From Atopobium sp. oral taxon 199 str. F0494 (GTDB lineage: Bacteria > Actinomycetota > Coriobacteriia > Coriobacteriales > Atopobiaceae), in the NCBI RefSeq assembly GCF_000411555.1, contig NZ_KE150487.1, forward strand, positions 186,001 to 250,000: DNA of 64,000 nt. The letters are read 5' to 3'. The notes beneath the pieces were generated by a model, which was not told the origin of the DNA, did not search any database, and saw only the letters and a program-made list of their open reading frames with translations. A program made the position numbers and the translations under genes. The stretch's first letter is position 1; every line of letters starts with the position of its first letter. Below, piece after piece: positions 8,828-17,909 of this stretch.

Positions 8828-9511
8828 TCAGGAACGATTGCCTGACGTTCGGTTATAGCCATGGTCGTAAGCATCGTAAGCACAGATAACATCTCGCTCA
8901 AGGTCGTTAAGGTTATTGTAGCCACTCCCGACGAGACTCACTGTTGCAATGGTAAACTTGTCACCCATTTTCCAATCAGCGTAAACGTCTCCATTGCCAT
9001 GACCCGTAAAATGCTGCCTCACACGTCGCAAAACATGAACACTCTGACCCACGTAGTATTCATCTTGAGAGAGATTGTGCAAAACATATATGCCAGTGAA
9101 GTCGCCTTCCTCACCATTGATTGCACTCCACATACGCTTAGCGAGAAACTCTTCAGGAGTCACGTCCGAATTCTTCGACATAAGAGCGTTCATGCGGTCA
9201 CGACGGAGCGCTTTAGCACGACGAATGAGGAAGATCTCACCTATTATCCAAATGATAGTAACCACAATCAAAGGAATGATAAGGCTTTCCCACATGAGTT
9301 CGTCCTCGCCAGGTCGGTATACCTGAAATGAACTTGTCACTTTTCTGGGAAGGTTGCTGCGCATATCCAAGAACCTAAGAATAATCACCACTGCAAGTAA
9401 GCTCCACACAAGAAAAAAGCCTTCTGCTATCTTGCCATATTTTTCGAAGTATCTACACCCTTGAGCAGCAAACTTTCTTGCTGCGTATCTATTTCTCCAT
9501 ATACGTGGCAT
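8828..9511 (-). CDS. Membrane-anchored GIY-YIG nuclease-like protein
   Basis: A 227-residue protein with AAGGAAG ahead of the ATG. Two hydrophobic helices lie near the N terminus (around FFLVWSLLAVVIILRFL and SLIIPLIVVTIIWIIGEIFLI). A short basic linker and a C-terminal GIY-YIG-like domain follow at about residues 140-205: GIYVLHNLSQDEYYVGQS, then VLRRVRQHF, an ExD-type region ending DLERDVICAYDAY, and an Asn near the end. GIY-YIG domains cut DNA in homing endonucleases, UvrC and SLX1. Fusion to two membrane helices is not a layout I know from a characterised member. Membrane-localised DNA cleavage, for instance of incoming DNA, is an inference. Confidence 0.75.
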   Translation of the reverse strand: MPRIWRNRYAARKFAAQGCRYFEKYGKIAEGFFLVWSLLAVVIILRFLDMRSNLPRKVTSSFQVYRPGEDELMWESLIIPLIVVTIIWIIGEIFLIRRAKALRRDRMNALMSKNSDVTPEEFLAKRMWSAINGEEGDFTGIYVLHNLSQDEYYVGQSVHVLRRVRQHFTGHGNGDVYADWKMGDKFTIATVSLVGSGYNNLNDLERDVICAYDAYDHGYNRTSGNRS

Positions 9512-9593
9512 AGGACGTCTTCCTTATAGTTGTGCATAACTGTTCGCTTTGGGAAGATTTGTCAAGGACATAAACAAAATTTTTTTGATAAAT

Positions 9594-9758
9594 TTATATC
9601 TTCTCTGTTTCTCTCTTGATTAGCTTTAGTATTTTATCCTTATAAGTTTCCCCTGTACCTTGCTTGAAATGTAGGTTTACAGTATATTTTGTCTTTCCAA
9701 TATCCATTATTAACTGTTTATGTGGTGGTGCTTTTATCTCTCTTTTTTCTTCTTCCAT
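9594..9758 (-). CDS. TnpW-family transposon-encoded small protein
   Basis: A 54-residue protein with AAAGGAG upstream of its ATG. The sequence MDIGKTKYTVNLHF followed by GETYKDKILKLIKRE matches the pattern I know for transposon-encoded TnpW-family proteins (IGxTxYxVxxHF...ETxxDKILRLI). It lies at the left edge of the A+T-rich element and in the same orientation as the recombinase remnant, the position tnpW has in Tn4451-like elements. The function of TnpW is not established. Confidence 0.65.
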   Translation of the reverse strand: MEEEKREIKAPPHKQLIMDIGKTKYTVNLHFKQGTGETYKDKILKLIKRETEKI

Positions 9759-9865
9759 GTGTTCTCCTTTCCATTTTTAGACAATAAAAAACAGTAAACC
9801 TTTTTTGATTTACTGCTTTCGTGTTAGCTTTTATTGAATTGTTAGTTTAGCAAGATAAGAATATC

Positions 9866-10483
9866 CTACTTGCAATACTCTTTTATTTTATCGGCATATT
9901 CAGTCAAAAGATTCTTTGAATAAATTTTTTCATTTCTTGAATTTCTGACTTCTTTCCAAAGAATAGAGGCTACTTTTAATTTATTCGAGTAGTTGTAACT
10001 ATTTTCGTCTGCACAGAAATCCTTTAAAAATTTATTCCATTGACAAACCGAATTGTCATACTTAGCATAATTTGATTTCCCATAATAAACTTTTAGCATA
10101 TCTTGAATTGTAAAGCTCAAATCATTTTCTCTTTTTACTTTTCTCCAAGCAGTAGCCATATCAGCAGTAAATTTAAATGGCGAAACATCTGTTAAAATTG
10201 AGAAATATTCTCTAAAATGTGTGTTAAAGGAGAACCCGCATGCAAGTAATGGAGTATCTAAGGTAATAGTTTCTACTCGTTTCTTTTCATTTTTTATTGA
10301 TGACTTTTTAATCAAATCACCCTTAAAGTACTGCTCAATAATATAATTGAGTTCCTGTTTTGTACCTCTGTATTCTAATCCTAATGACTTGCATATCTGT
10401 GAAAGTTCTTCACGATACCAATAGTATTTATTAAACTCATAAAATGATGTGATTTTATCAAACTCAGGTCTACTTTCTATCAA
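9866..10483 (-). CDS. SAP-domain-like hypothetical protein
   Basis: A 205-residue, lysine- and asparagine-rich protein of the A+T-rich element. Residues about 25-55 (ELSQICKSLGLEYRGTKQEL and following) look like a SAP helix-extended-loop-helix domain, which binds nucleic acid. The C-terminal half (TWRK-type core around FTADMATAWRKVKREN and KVYYGKSNYAKYD) resembles small domains found fused to SAP-like motifs in bacterial proteins. A nucleic-acid-binding accessory role is inferred. It lies 22 bases downstream of the NTF2-like gene and probably shares its transcript. Confidence 0.6.
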   Translation of the reverse strand: MIESRPEFDKITSFYEFNKYYWYREELSQICKSLGLEYRGTKQELNYIIEQYFKGDLIKKSSIKNEKKRVETITLDTPLLACGFSFNTHFREYFSILTDVSPFKFTADMATAWRKVKRENDLSFTIQDMLKVYYGKSNYAKYDNSVCQWNKFLKDFCADENSYNYSNKLKVASILWKEVRNSRNEKIYSKNLLTEYADKIKEYCK

Positions 10484-10505
10484 TATTTTACCTCCTTAAA
10501 CCAAT

Positions 10506-10874
10506 TTACCTAATTCTTTTCCCGATTTTCATTTTCTTACGCCATTCTGGTGCCAATCCATCATCAGACCAATATTCATCCATATCAACAATCAAATTAT
10601 CTTCAAGATAGATAAAACTTACTACATGAAAAGACTCACTATTATCTGTTGGAAAAACCCGACAAGCTAAAATAATAGTATCTTCATTTTCTTCAATTCT
10701 CTCTATTTCTCCGTTCCAATTCCCCGGATATTCACAATTTGCCCTTATATACTCATCTAAGGTAAATAACTCATTTGTGCAATGCCATTTTATAACGGCA
10801 TTTTCTTGAAAAAAATTCCTAAGTTCTTCTGCATTTTGTGATAAAACTGTTTTGAAAAATCTATCTATATCCAT
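10506..10874 (-). CDS. SnoaL/NTF2-like protein
   Basis: A 122-residue protein. ATG 10874 is chosen because AAGGTG precedes it and MDIDRFFKTVLSQNAEELRN is a typical NTF2-like start; an in-frame upstream codon lies inside the neighbouring gene. The pattern FFQENAVIKWHCTNELFTLDEY, the central beta-strands and the final acidic DEYWSDDGLAPEWR fit the SnoaL-like cone fold, a small-molecule-binding or enzyme fold with many functions. A second NTF2-like gene lies 10 bases upstream. Cargo of the mobilisable element; substrate unknown. Confidence 0.7.
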   Translation of the reverse strand: MDIDRFFKTVLSQNAEELRNFFQENAVIKWHCTNELFTLDEYIRANCEYPGNWNGEIERIEENEDTIILACRVFPTDNSESFHVVSFIYLEDNLIVDMDEYWSDDGLAPEWRKKMKIGKRIR

Positions 10875-10884
10875 AGTAATCACC

Positions 10885-11304
10885 TTAAAACCAATTTGCT
10901 TTTTCATCTCTAAACAATGGTGTTTCACTCTCTTTGTAAGGATTGTAGTTATTGCAATTACAACCAAACTCTTTTAGACTTTTTATTTTATTATCGGCTG
11001 TCCAAACAATCAAAGAAATACCGTCAAATTCTTCAACTTTCCCCTCATTCATTTTATTTTTGAAGTGCCATTCTACAATAGTTTGATTATCCTTATGAAA
11101 AAATTGCTTTATATCCCAAGCAAGCACTTTTCCTCTTGTATTCCATTCATTAAACCAGTGCTTTACTGTTTGACAATTTTCATACTTAGGACTCCAGCTC
11201 TCAATATAAATTACATCATCTAAAAAAATATCATCTATACCTAAGTCTTGTTGTATAAGCCACATATTAAACCATAAACGAATGATTTTCTCTCTTTCAT
11301 CCAT
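10885..11304 (-). CDS. NTF2-like protein, second copy
   Basis: A 139-residue protein starting MDEREKIIRLWFNMWL, with GGAGGTG upstream of ATG 11304. The layout (helix, IDDIFLDDVIYIESWSPKYENC, then strands ending WHFKNKMNEGKVEEFDGISLI) is that of NTF2-like domain proteins. It is only distantly similar to the protein encoded just downstream, and the pair could form a heterodimer. Codon use is A+T-rich, as in the rest of the element. Function unknown. Confidence 0.65.
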   Translation of the reverse strand: MDEREKIIRLWFNMWLIQQDLGIDDIFLDDVIYIESWSPKYENCQTVKHWFNEWNTRGKVLAWDIKQFFHKDNQTIVEWHFKNKMNEGKVEEFDGISLIVWTADNKIKSLKEFGCNCNNYNPYKESETPLFRDEKANWF

Positions 11305-11365
11305 GAATTTAAGCACCTCCAAAATCAAATACTTATTTGATTTTATACCATTTTTTCACCCAGTT

Positions 11366-12296
11366 TTATAGGTCTAACTCATTCCGCTTTACCTGTGATA
11401 GTTGTTTTTCTTGTATCTGTAACTGCTCTATACAGTTCTTAACTTTTTCAGCTTGTTCAACTTCTTCTCGTATTTCTAATATTTGATTGTATAGGCTCTT
11501 TTTCTCTTTCTTCAGTATGTCCCATGTATTCTCTTTTTTCTAAGATATATCCTACTGTGGTCGGTGTCCAAAAATGCGGGTCTTCTATTCCTCTTTTCTT
11601 GGAGCTATGGTTATTTTCAGGGTGATATATTTCTGCATAGGCTGATGGTATAAGGACTTTATCTTTGGTTAGTATATCTGCTATCTGTGTTACTCCATAT
11701 CCCTCTATTACAAGATTATAAATGCGTTTTACGACCTTTGCACTCTCTTTATCGATAAGTAGCTCCTGTTTGTTCTTAGGGTTTCTGTAATAGCCGTATG
11801 GAACGCTTGGTGATACTCTTTTGCCCTCTTCCATTCTTGCTCTGAATATGGATTGTATTTTTCTTGAAGTATCTCTTGCGTACCATTCATTCATAATGTT
11901 TAGAAATGGGGTAAAGTCGCTTTCTGCTTGCTTTTCACTGTCTATTCCGTTATTGATGGCAATAAACCTTACTCCCTTTTCTTTGAAAAGTATTTCGGTG
12001 TAAAAGCCTACTTTGAGATAATCTCTGCCAAACCTGCTCATATCTTTTACTATCACAGTAGATACTTTGTTTTCTTCTACTGCTTTTATCATCTTTTGAA
12101 ATCCCTCTCTATCAAAGGTTGTTCCGCTTACTCCATCATCAGTATAGTGATAGATATTTACAAAGCCGTTTCTTTTCGCATAGCTTTCAAGTAGTTGTTT
12201 TTGATTGGTTATGGAATTGCTTTCTCCTTGCATTTCATCATCACGACTTAAACGCTCATAAAGGGCTGTTTGTCCTGTTCTTTTCGTATTTGACAT
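11366..12296 (-). pseudogene. Large serine recombinase (TnpX-like), internally deleted
   Basis: The N terminus is intact: catalytic-domain features YERLSRDDE (Ser of the YxRxS motif), TDDGVSGTTFDREGF and VIVKDMSRFGRDYL, then the start of the recombinase domain (VPYGYYRNP, TPTTVGYILEKREYMGHT). Immediately after this the frame goes wrong. In another frame the DNA continues as a Glu/Lys/Gln-rich coiled coil (LKKEKKSLYNQILEIREEVEQ) to a TAA at 11366, which is how such recombinases end. The zinc-ribbon and most of the DNA-binding domain are therefore deleted and the two pieces are out of frame. AGGAGG precedes the ATG. The element should be unable to move by itself. Confidence 0.8.
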
Positions 12297-12513
12297 GAGA
12301 ATTACCTCCTTTCCAAGTTTTTATTATTTTCTCTGTCCTTATGAGGTTAATCCTTTTGATGGATTATAAGTATAAGGTCAGAGAGTCAGTAAGGCAAAAG
12401 GTGAGATGGGCAGCAATAGAAATCCCCATTTCGTCAATGTTTAGTCGCAATCACCCGCATAGTGGTCGGTTTTATGTGTTACGCGTTAATCTCACTCAAC
12501 AGGCTAAAGTCCT

Positions 12514-12543
12514 GAAAAAGCAGGCGCCATTACGACGCCTGCT
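12514..12543 (-). terminator. Rho-independent terminator of the twin-AAA gene
   Basis: On the minus strand AGCAGGCG (12543-12536) pairs with CGCCTGCT (12526-12519) around a 9-base loop, followed directly by a run of five T. It lies about 85 bases after the stop of the AAA gene. Confidence 0.85.
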
Positions 12544-12627
12544 CAAAAGCACGAGAAATAGATACAGATTTGGTTTAATCAGGTGGCTCTCGTTGAAACA
12601 ACTACCAACTACACAACCTTCTCAACT

Positions 12628-15594
12628 CTACGCAAAACCCATGGATGGTTTTGATGCTAAAGGAATATCGATTTTAAAGTCGCATCCACGCAGCTCCATA
12701 AGCTGCTTATCGTCAATAGGCTTCTTGGAAGAGTCAATTTTCTCTGCTGTCTCAGCAGCTTCTGCAGATCCGACGTCCTGAGCGGCAGTCCCAGCTAAGA
12801 CAGCATTTACACGTACAGCCTGTACCACCATAGCGTCCTCAAGCATCGTACGAACTACACGAGCATTACCAAAGTTTGGTAATTGTGCCATTGCGGCAAT
12901 CTGTTTCTTAAAACGGGGCAATACATCATCCGCTAAAGTAAATCCAAGCTCACAAGCCATAAGGTTCAGAATTTGACCCAGCTCATCAATCGAATAGTCA
13001 GGAAACCGAATCTGTGTCTTTATTCGAGATGCGAGCCCTGGATTGCAGCTCATGAAATCAAGTATTTCTTGCTCATAACCAGCAAAAATTACCACCACAT
13101 CATTGCGCATATTCTCCATACATTGAACGATAGTATTGATTGCCTCATCACCATAACTATGCGACCTGTCATCAATAAGCGAATAGGCTTCGTCGATAAA
13201 AATTACTGAGCCTCGAGCTTTCTCAAATAACGCCTGCACTTTAGGTGCCGTAGATCCCACAACCGTGCCCACCAAATCGGCACGACCGCACTCGTAGAAA
13301 TCACCTACCGATAAGATGCCTTCATCCTTCAAGATCTTTCCTATCAGACGTGCTACCTCGGTTTTTCCAGTACCGGGATTGCCGAGAAATGCCATGTGCA
13401 TCGGTAAATAATCAGACTCAAAGCCATTGTCGCGCCTATACTTTTGCACTTTCGCGTATGTAAGGCGTTCAAATATAACCTGCTTTACCTTATCCAATCC
13501 AATTAAATCTGCAAGCCGCTCTTGTGCAGACTGACTACGTATATCCCGTTTTGATGTCTGTCCTGCGAAAACTTCTCCAAACTGAGCAATGGCATCACTG
13601 TCTGCCAAAGACACAATATCGCACCCTTGTAACATCCCAAGCTCATGCTTAAGCTGCAGGGAATCGCTCGCATCTGCATATAAATGAGCCAATCTCAGCT
13701 GCTGGGCACCAAGCGAATCTTCAAACAGCTTGCGTACAAATCGTGCATTACCCTGATCTCCTCGGCGACCAGCACCAGAAAGCTTATCCCGTACACAAGT
13801 ACGCGTCTCATCTGTCAAAGCTACCTGCACATGCTTTGCCATCAACTCAAAGATCTGTTCCAGTTCTTCTGTGGTATAGTCGCCAAACCTCATAGTAAAG
13901 CCAATACGCGACCTAAAGCCAGGATTTGTGTCTAACAGTTGTTCCATATGACGAGAATATCCAGCTAGAATAACTACCGTTTCCTCGCGGTTATTTTCCA
14001 TACCAGCTATCAACGCCGCCACTGTCTCAGGATAGCCAATTAACGTATAAGCTTCATCAACAAACAGTACCGAGCCACGTGCCGCTTCAAATATCTTGGG
14101 GACATTACTAGGACTAAGTTCTGAACCAGAAATAACAACCAAACGGCCTTCTCGCAAAACACCTTCACGGTGCAGGATTTCTCCATACAGTTTTGCTACC
14201 TCAGTTTTTCCAGTACCAGGATTGCCGGAAAACACCATATGCATCGAGAAGTTCCTTGTGGGCTGTCCCAGCCTTGCAAGCGTGCGATTCATTCTAATAC
14301 GCAAAACAATATCTTGAATCAGCTGCTTTTGTGCTGATAGGCCAATCAACTCCTGCAAACGCTGCATAGGATCTGCCTGTTTTATCGGAGACTTCAGGTA
14401 CGTATGATACGCATCTCGATACAAGGGATAGACTTGTTGTGTCTGCGACAGTGTCTGCCAGTCATCAAATATTTGCGTTACCGTGCGGTCGCTGCGGTTA
14501 AATTGATATTTTGCAAGTAATGACTCCATTGATGCAGACGGCTCTACCCCACGACGTTTTGCTACTTGTACAAGCTTGTCATATGCATCCGTCTGATTCC
14601 AAACAGCCAAACCTTTCTCATATTCTATAGTCAACACAGGAGCCTGTAGCTTATCCGCTAAGCGCCGCATATTCGCCTCATTACCTGCTGCAACCATGAG
14701 CACTACTTGCACACGATCGAGATGATTGTTAAGAAGCCCAATAAGCTTTGTAAGTGCTTGATACTTACGAAGGTCAAGGTCCCTATCATTTGGGGACTCG
14801 GAATATTGAATAAGTAACAGATTGTCTTCGAAGCAGCTTACGAGGTTATCGTTAAGACACTCTATAACCTCGCTCCTGTATGCGCTCTCCCATTGCGGGC
14901 AGTCAAAATTAAGCTTGTACACGTGTGTCGAGGGAACACGACCGGCATCTTGCAGCGCACTGGCCAATACGTTAAAACCCTGCATACCAACAGGAGAACC
15001 TGCGCCTTCCAAAATATAATGCACGGGGAAATGATTGTACCTTTCACTATCTGCAGCCACTGTATCAGCACTCTCATAAATGCGTTGCACTTCTTTTGCG
15101 AGGTTCCTACCAAATTTTGATTGCAAGGCATCCTTCAATAATGTGTCTTTGCCATGCGCTGTATCAATAAATGATTCCGTAGCAAAATCATTAGACGATT
15201 TAAATACGTCATAGAACTCATTTGCGCCCACAACGCTCAACATGGAACGCAGGGAATTCAATCCCTGCGTAGTGACCTCACCCAAAACTTGCATGGCATT
15301 GCTTTCCTTAACCGAAAGGTTTTTTCGCAAATCCTTATCGAAACCGAAATTCCAAATTTCGCATGCTCTTACAACTTGGTCCTTCACGAACTCTGTATTA
15401 TCAACAAACGGCTTGCTGTATACGATGACGCAAAACGATAGTAGACTTCTAAAGCCAAAGCGTGATTCGTACACAGCCACAAAACTTTCTTTATCCAGCT
15501 CGCTGTATAAAAATGAGACGCTCTCTGCCATAGGTCGTTTAAAATCCGAATCTATATAGTACTGGTGCGCTACTTCTGCAATGTACGTTCTCAT
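12628..15594 (-). CDS. Twin CbbX/SpoVK-type AAA+ ATPase with long N-terminal domain
   Basis: A 988-residue protein. Start ATG 15594 follows AGGAGAGAGT; an upstream in-frame codon is less likely. Two AAA+ domains of the CbbX/SpoVK/EccA class are clear. The first has GNPGTGKTE near residue 456, Walker B VLFVDEAYTLI and sensor region GFRSRIGFTMRF. The second has GNPGTGKTE near residue 738, VIFIDEAYSLI and LASRIKTQIRFPDYS. The first 430 residues match no domain I recognise; part (HVYKLNFDCPQW...LLLIQYSES) could be a degenerate third AAA-like fold. Proteins of this class remodel complexes, and one group works in type VII secretion. No WXG-type or secretion genes are visible nearby. A terminator follows. 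It lies alone between mobile remnants. Confidence 0.8.
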   Translation of the reverse strand: MRTYIAEVAHQYYIDSDFKRPMAESVSFLYSELDKESFVAVYESRFGFRSLLSFCVIVYSKPFVDNTEFVKDQVVRACEIWNFGFDKDLRKNLSVKESNAMQVLGEVTTQGLNSLRSMLSVVGANEFYDVFKSSNDFATESFIDTAHGKDTLLKDALQSKFGRNLAKEVQRIYESADTVAADSERYNHFPVHYILEGAGSPVGMQGFNVLASALQDAGRVPSTHVYKLNFDCPQWESAYRSEVIECLNDNLVSCFEDNLLLIQYSESPNDRDLDLRKYQALTKLIGLLNNHLDRVQVVLMVAAGNEANMRRLADKLQAPVLTIEYEKGLAVWNQTDAYDKLVQVAKRRGVEPSASMESLLAKYQFNRSDRTVTQIFDDWQTLSQTQQVYPLYRDAYHTYLKSPIKQADPMQRLQELIGLSAQKQLIQDIVLRIRMNRTLARLGQPTRNFSMHMVFSGNPGTGKTEVAKLYGEILHREGVLREGRLVVISGSELSPSNVPKIFEAARGSVLFVDEAYTLIGYPETVAALIAGMENNREETVVILAGYSRHMEQLLDTNPGFRSRIGFTMRFGDYTTEELEQIFELMAKHVQVALTDETRTCVRDKLSGAGRRGDQGNARFVRKLFEDSLGAQQLRLAHLYADASDSLQLKHELGMLQGCDIVSLADSDAIAQFGEVFAGQTSKRDIRSQSAQERLADLIGLDKVKQVIFERLTYAKVQKYRRDNGFESDYLPMHMAFLGNPGTGKTEVARLIGKILKDEGILSVGDFYECGRADLVGTVVGSTAPKVQALFEKARGSVIFIDEAYSLIDDRSHSYGDEAINTIVQCMENMRNDVVVIFAGYEQEILDFMSCNPGLASRIKTQIRFPDYSIDELGQILNLMACELGFTLADDVLPRFKKQIAAMAQLPNFGNARVVRTMLEDAMVVQAVRVNAVLAGTAAQDVGSAEAAETAEKIDSSKKPIDDKQLMELRGCDFKIDIPLASKPSMGFA

Positions 15595-15911
15595 ACTCTC
15601 TCCTGCCTGCTCGCTCGCTATTCGTTGATAATTACCGTGCTCCATTTCAATACGCAGAGTTGAGCGTCAAATCTTACGTTTTCATATAGCCTCCTAAATT
15701 GAGCAGTGGCCAGTGACGTGGCGAGAAGCCCGTCCATCGAGACGCGTTAATGTCTCTCGTTGCAAGACACAACGCATATATGTAGATATAAGTTGTAGGT
15801 ATTAGTAATACTGTTAGTTAACTACGGTCAGGTTCTCATACATTAACAAGCTAAACAATCCGTTATCCCGGTCTTGTTGCTTGCTTACTTTTACCTCACC
15901 GTTTGCTGAAA
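15595..15911. other. Gap upstream of the twin-AAA gene
   Basis: About 320 bases without a gene that I can support. It should contain the promoter of the AAA gene. It also holds one copy of the word GCGAGAAG at 15721-15728, the only copy outside the core region after 36 kb. Confidence 0.4.
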
Positions 15912-16076
15912 TTACTTCTCAATAGGTACGGGAGCGAAAGTTCCTGTTGTATCTCTTTGCTTGAGCATATGCTCATCCAAACTAGGACTGCCAAACTGCA
16001 CCGGCAGATATAGGTGTATCCATCTCATTTCTGAACATCGAATCCTCTGTATACGTTTGAACCCAAACAACGCCAT
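15912..16076 (-). CDS. Possible small protein, unknown
   Basis: A 54-residue frame beginning MALFGFKRIQRIRCSEM with AAGGGG a few bases before the ATG. It ends TTGTFAPVPIEK. No family is recognised. It may be a real small gene, or a fragment left by rearrangement in this gene-poor stretch. Confidence 0.25.
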   Translation of the reverse strand: MALFGFKRIQRIRCSEMRWIHLYLPVQFGSPSLDEHMLKQRDTTGTFAPVPIEK

Positions 16077-16902
16077 GCATACCCCTTTTCTCTTTGTATC
16101 CTTCACGTCTTTACATGAACAAGCGCTCGGGACACCTACTGTTTTGGCAACAAATAGACAAAAGGTAACAAATAGTACTTTTAGCTAAGGGACAACAACA
16201 AAACGAGGTCAATATATACGAACACAAAATCGCTTCCAATAACGGCGAAAGCGATTATACCCACTGTCTAAAGTATTATTCAGTTCTTTTTAAATATTTT
16301 TTCTATCGTGGGATTCGTTATGCATTCGGGCATTCGGTCCTTGGCGAGAAAATCTTTCTTACCTTCAATTATATAGGTAGGGTTTTTTATTTATGCAGGT
16401 ATATAGAAGTGTAAAACCGTCATTTACTCCCCAACAGATAATCCCGTCCCAAAACTTATCCAGGTGGGTTTTGGAACGGATTTAGCGCTCTCGGTGGCAT
16501 TTTTCAAAAACCGTACTCCTTATAACGAACTGTACTTTTTCAAATCAGGCTTTGGAAAGAGCTCTTAAATCCAAACTGAGCCCCAACTCGACACGTAAAA
16601 GTACTGGGATGATAACAGGTTACTGAGGAGCAAATTCACAACCTACGGAAAACACGAAATGATTGAACGTAGCTGAATTCACGTCCGGAATCACATGGAA
16701 CCGGCAGGGACTCACCCCGAGCGAAAACTGACAAGACGAGCCCGAGAAAATAGAATACTAGGCCATGCGGAAGGATGTAGATTATTACGATTGTCAAGGA
16801 AGCCGAATAAGGTATAGCTACCCCAACCTGCACGTGAGACGAGGATGTTTTTACTAATGCATTCACTTGTATGTACAGACAAGCCAACCTACATAGGTGA
16901 TC
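16077..16902. other. Gene-poor stretch with degenerate repeats
   Basis: I see no supportable gene here. An imperfect inverted repeat lies at 16444-16479 (CCGTCCCAAAAC against GTTTTGGAACGG, one mismatch). A hairpin with arms AATCGCTT/AAGCGATT lies near 16230. A block at 16589-16630 is also found near 28.4 kb. The stretch looks like decayed mobile DNA. Confidence 0.4.
16589..16630 (+). repeat. Degenerate repeat, copy 1 (partner near 28.4 kb)
   Basis: This block matches 28402-28443 at 33 of 42 positions, and all nine differences are transitions. Both copies end in a common reading frame with a TGA: TRKSTGMITGY here and ARKSAEMVTGH in the other, followed by GAGGAG. The similarity also extends loosely to the left (TCCCAAAACT in both). 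They are probably the 3' ends of two diverged copies of one lost gene. Confidence 0.5.
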
Positions 16903-17909
16903 TTAATCTGCAGATAGGATAAAGTTTGAATCCTTGGAGATGTTATTGATTACCTCCTTGGGCAAGAGCGTGAATTCTTTGGACTCTTTTTTATCTTTAG
17001 TCCATTCTTTAACCAGATTGAATACCGCTATCCCCATCGGCTGTTCTATACTAAACGTTATGGTACGTAGCTTCTCACCAGTGTGTAGCTTCTCATTAAA
17101 AACAATATTACCACTCTTGTTTTTATACTTCTCGACGCCCCACTTTTCTATGCTTCTGGCAAAAATTAGGCAAACGTCACTACTGCGTTCCTCCGCCAAG
17201 GGAATCAAGCACTCGCGTACAAACTTCTTTGTTGCCACTACACTGGGCATCTTCTCCAAACAATAATTGGGAATATCCTTCATTCCCTCAGTGTGGTAGG
17301 GAAATAGCTCTATTATGGCAGTCATTTTCGAAAGGAGATTGAAAATATCCTCATCTTTAACGCATTGCTCAGGTTTATGTTTCTTATACTCTTTTGCAAT
17401 ATTTCTTACTAAGGATTTGCTTGTGACCTTTTGGTTAAATATTTTTTTCCAATAATCAACCCCTGGTGTATCCATACCTTTAAAGCACCCGCATTTAAAC
17501 GGGTATTCTATGCCTTGGCTCAGATTATCGATAACAAACCCTTCTCCATCGTCAGTCTTAAAGCAATCGTCTGTGTTGCACCCTTTCTTATACCTAGGAT
17601 TCAGCACACAGATAAAAAGTTTTGCGTGTAGCAAATCGCCTATAACTACTGTCGGGGGCAAACCTGTTTTATTAACGTTTTTCTCAGTCTTTAGTTCACT
17701 ATTTTTTCACACTTTTCCCTTATCTCTTTGATAGTAGGTAAGTCACAGGGAAGGAACCTTTTTTCATCGGGTACCTTTTCATCGGATATCTTTTTTGCTT
17801 CTTTCTGTTCTTCTAGACTTTCATACACCTTTGGGTACTCGTCATACTGTTTTTTTAGAAATTCGAAATATTCATTCGCCTTTACGCTAATCTCGTCCTT
17901 GGAGCTCAT
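16903..17909 (-). pseudogene. Uracil-DNA-glycosylase-like protein, frameshifted at an A-run
   Basis: Two frames together make one protein of about 335 residues. The first starts at ATG 17909 (MSSKDEISVKANEYFEFLK, AGGTGA upstream) and ends at 17691. The second begins without a good start codon and runs to 16903. They meet at a run of six A near 17700: a one-base shift there joins REKCE to KNSELKTEKN and then LPPTVVIGDLLHAKLFICVLNPRY. The last part resembles the PxPxxG...AKxxxLxLNPGY block of uncharacterised proteins with a uracil-DNA-glycosylase-like fold. Conserved pieces on both sides suggest a recent mutation, a sequencing error or recoding. The enzymatic role is unproven. Confidence 0.5.

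Larger units (their letters stand above)
9560..12340 (-). mobile_element. Remnant of a TnpX/TnpW-type mobilisable element
   Basis: A strongly A+T-rich block (estimated near one third G+C) between G+C-richer neighbours. It is bounded by a truncated large serine recombinase on the right and a small TnpW-like protein on the left, all on the minus strand. Tn4451-type elements of Firmicutes have tnpX at one end and tnpW at the other. Between them here are a SAP-like protein and two NTF2-like proteins as cargo. I could not define the exact ends: no clear inverted or direct terminal repeats were visible, so the limits are approximate. Confidence 0.6.

Noticed and set aside
16420-16435. Fifth guaA-end att-like repeat (TTTACTCCCC)
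   Set aside because: Only the first bases resemble the repeat; the IEWE codons are not present.
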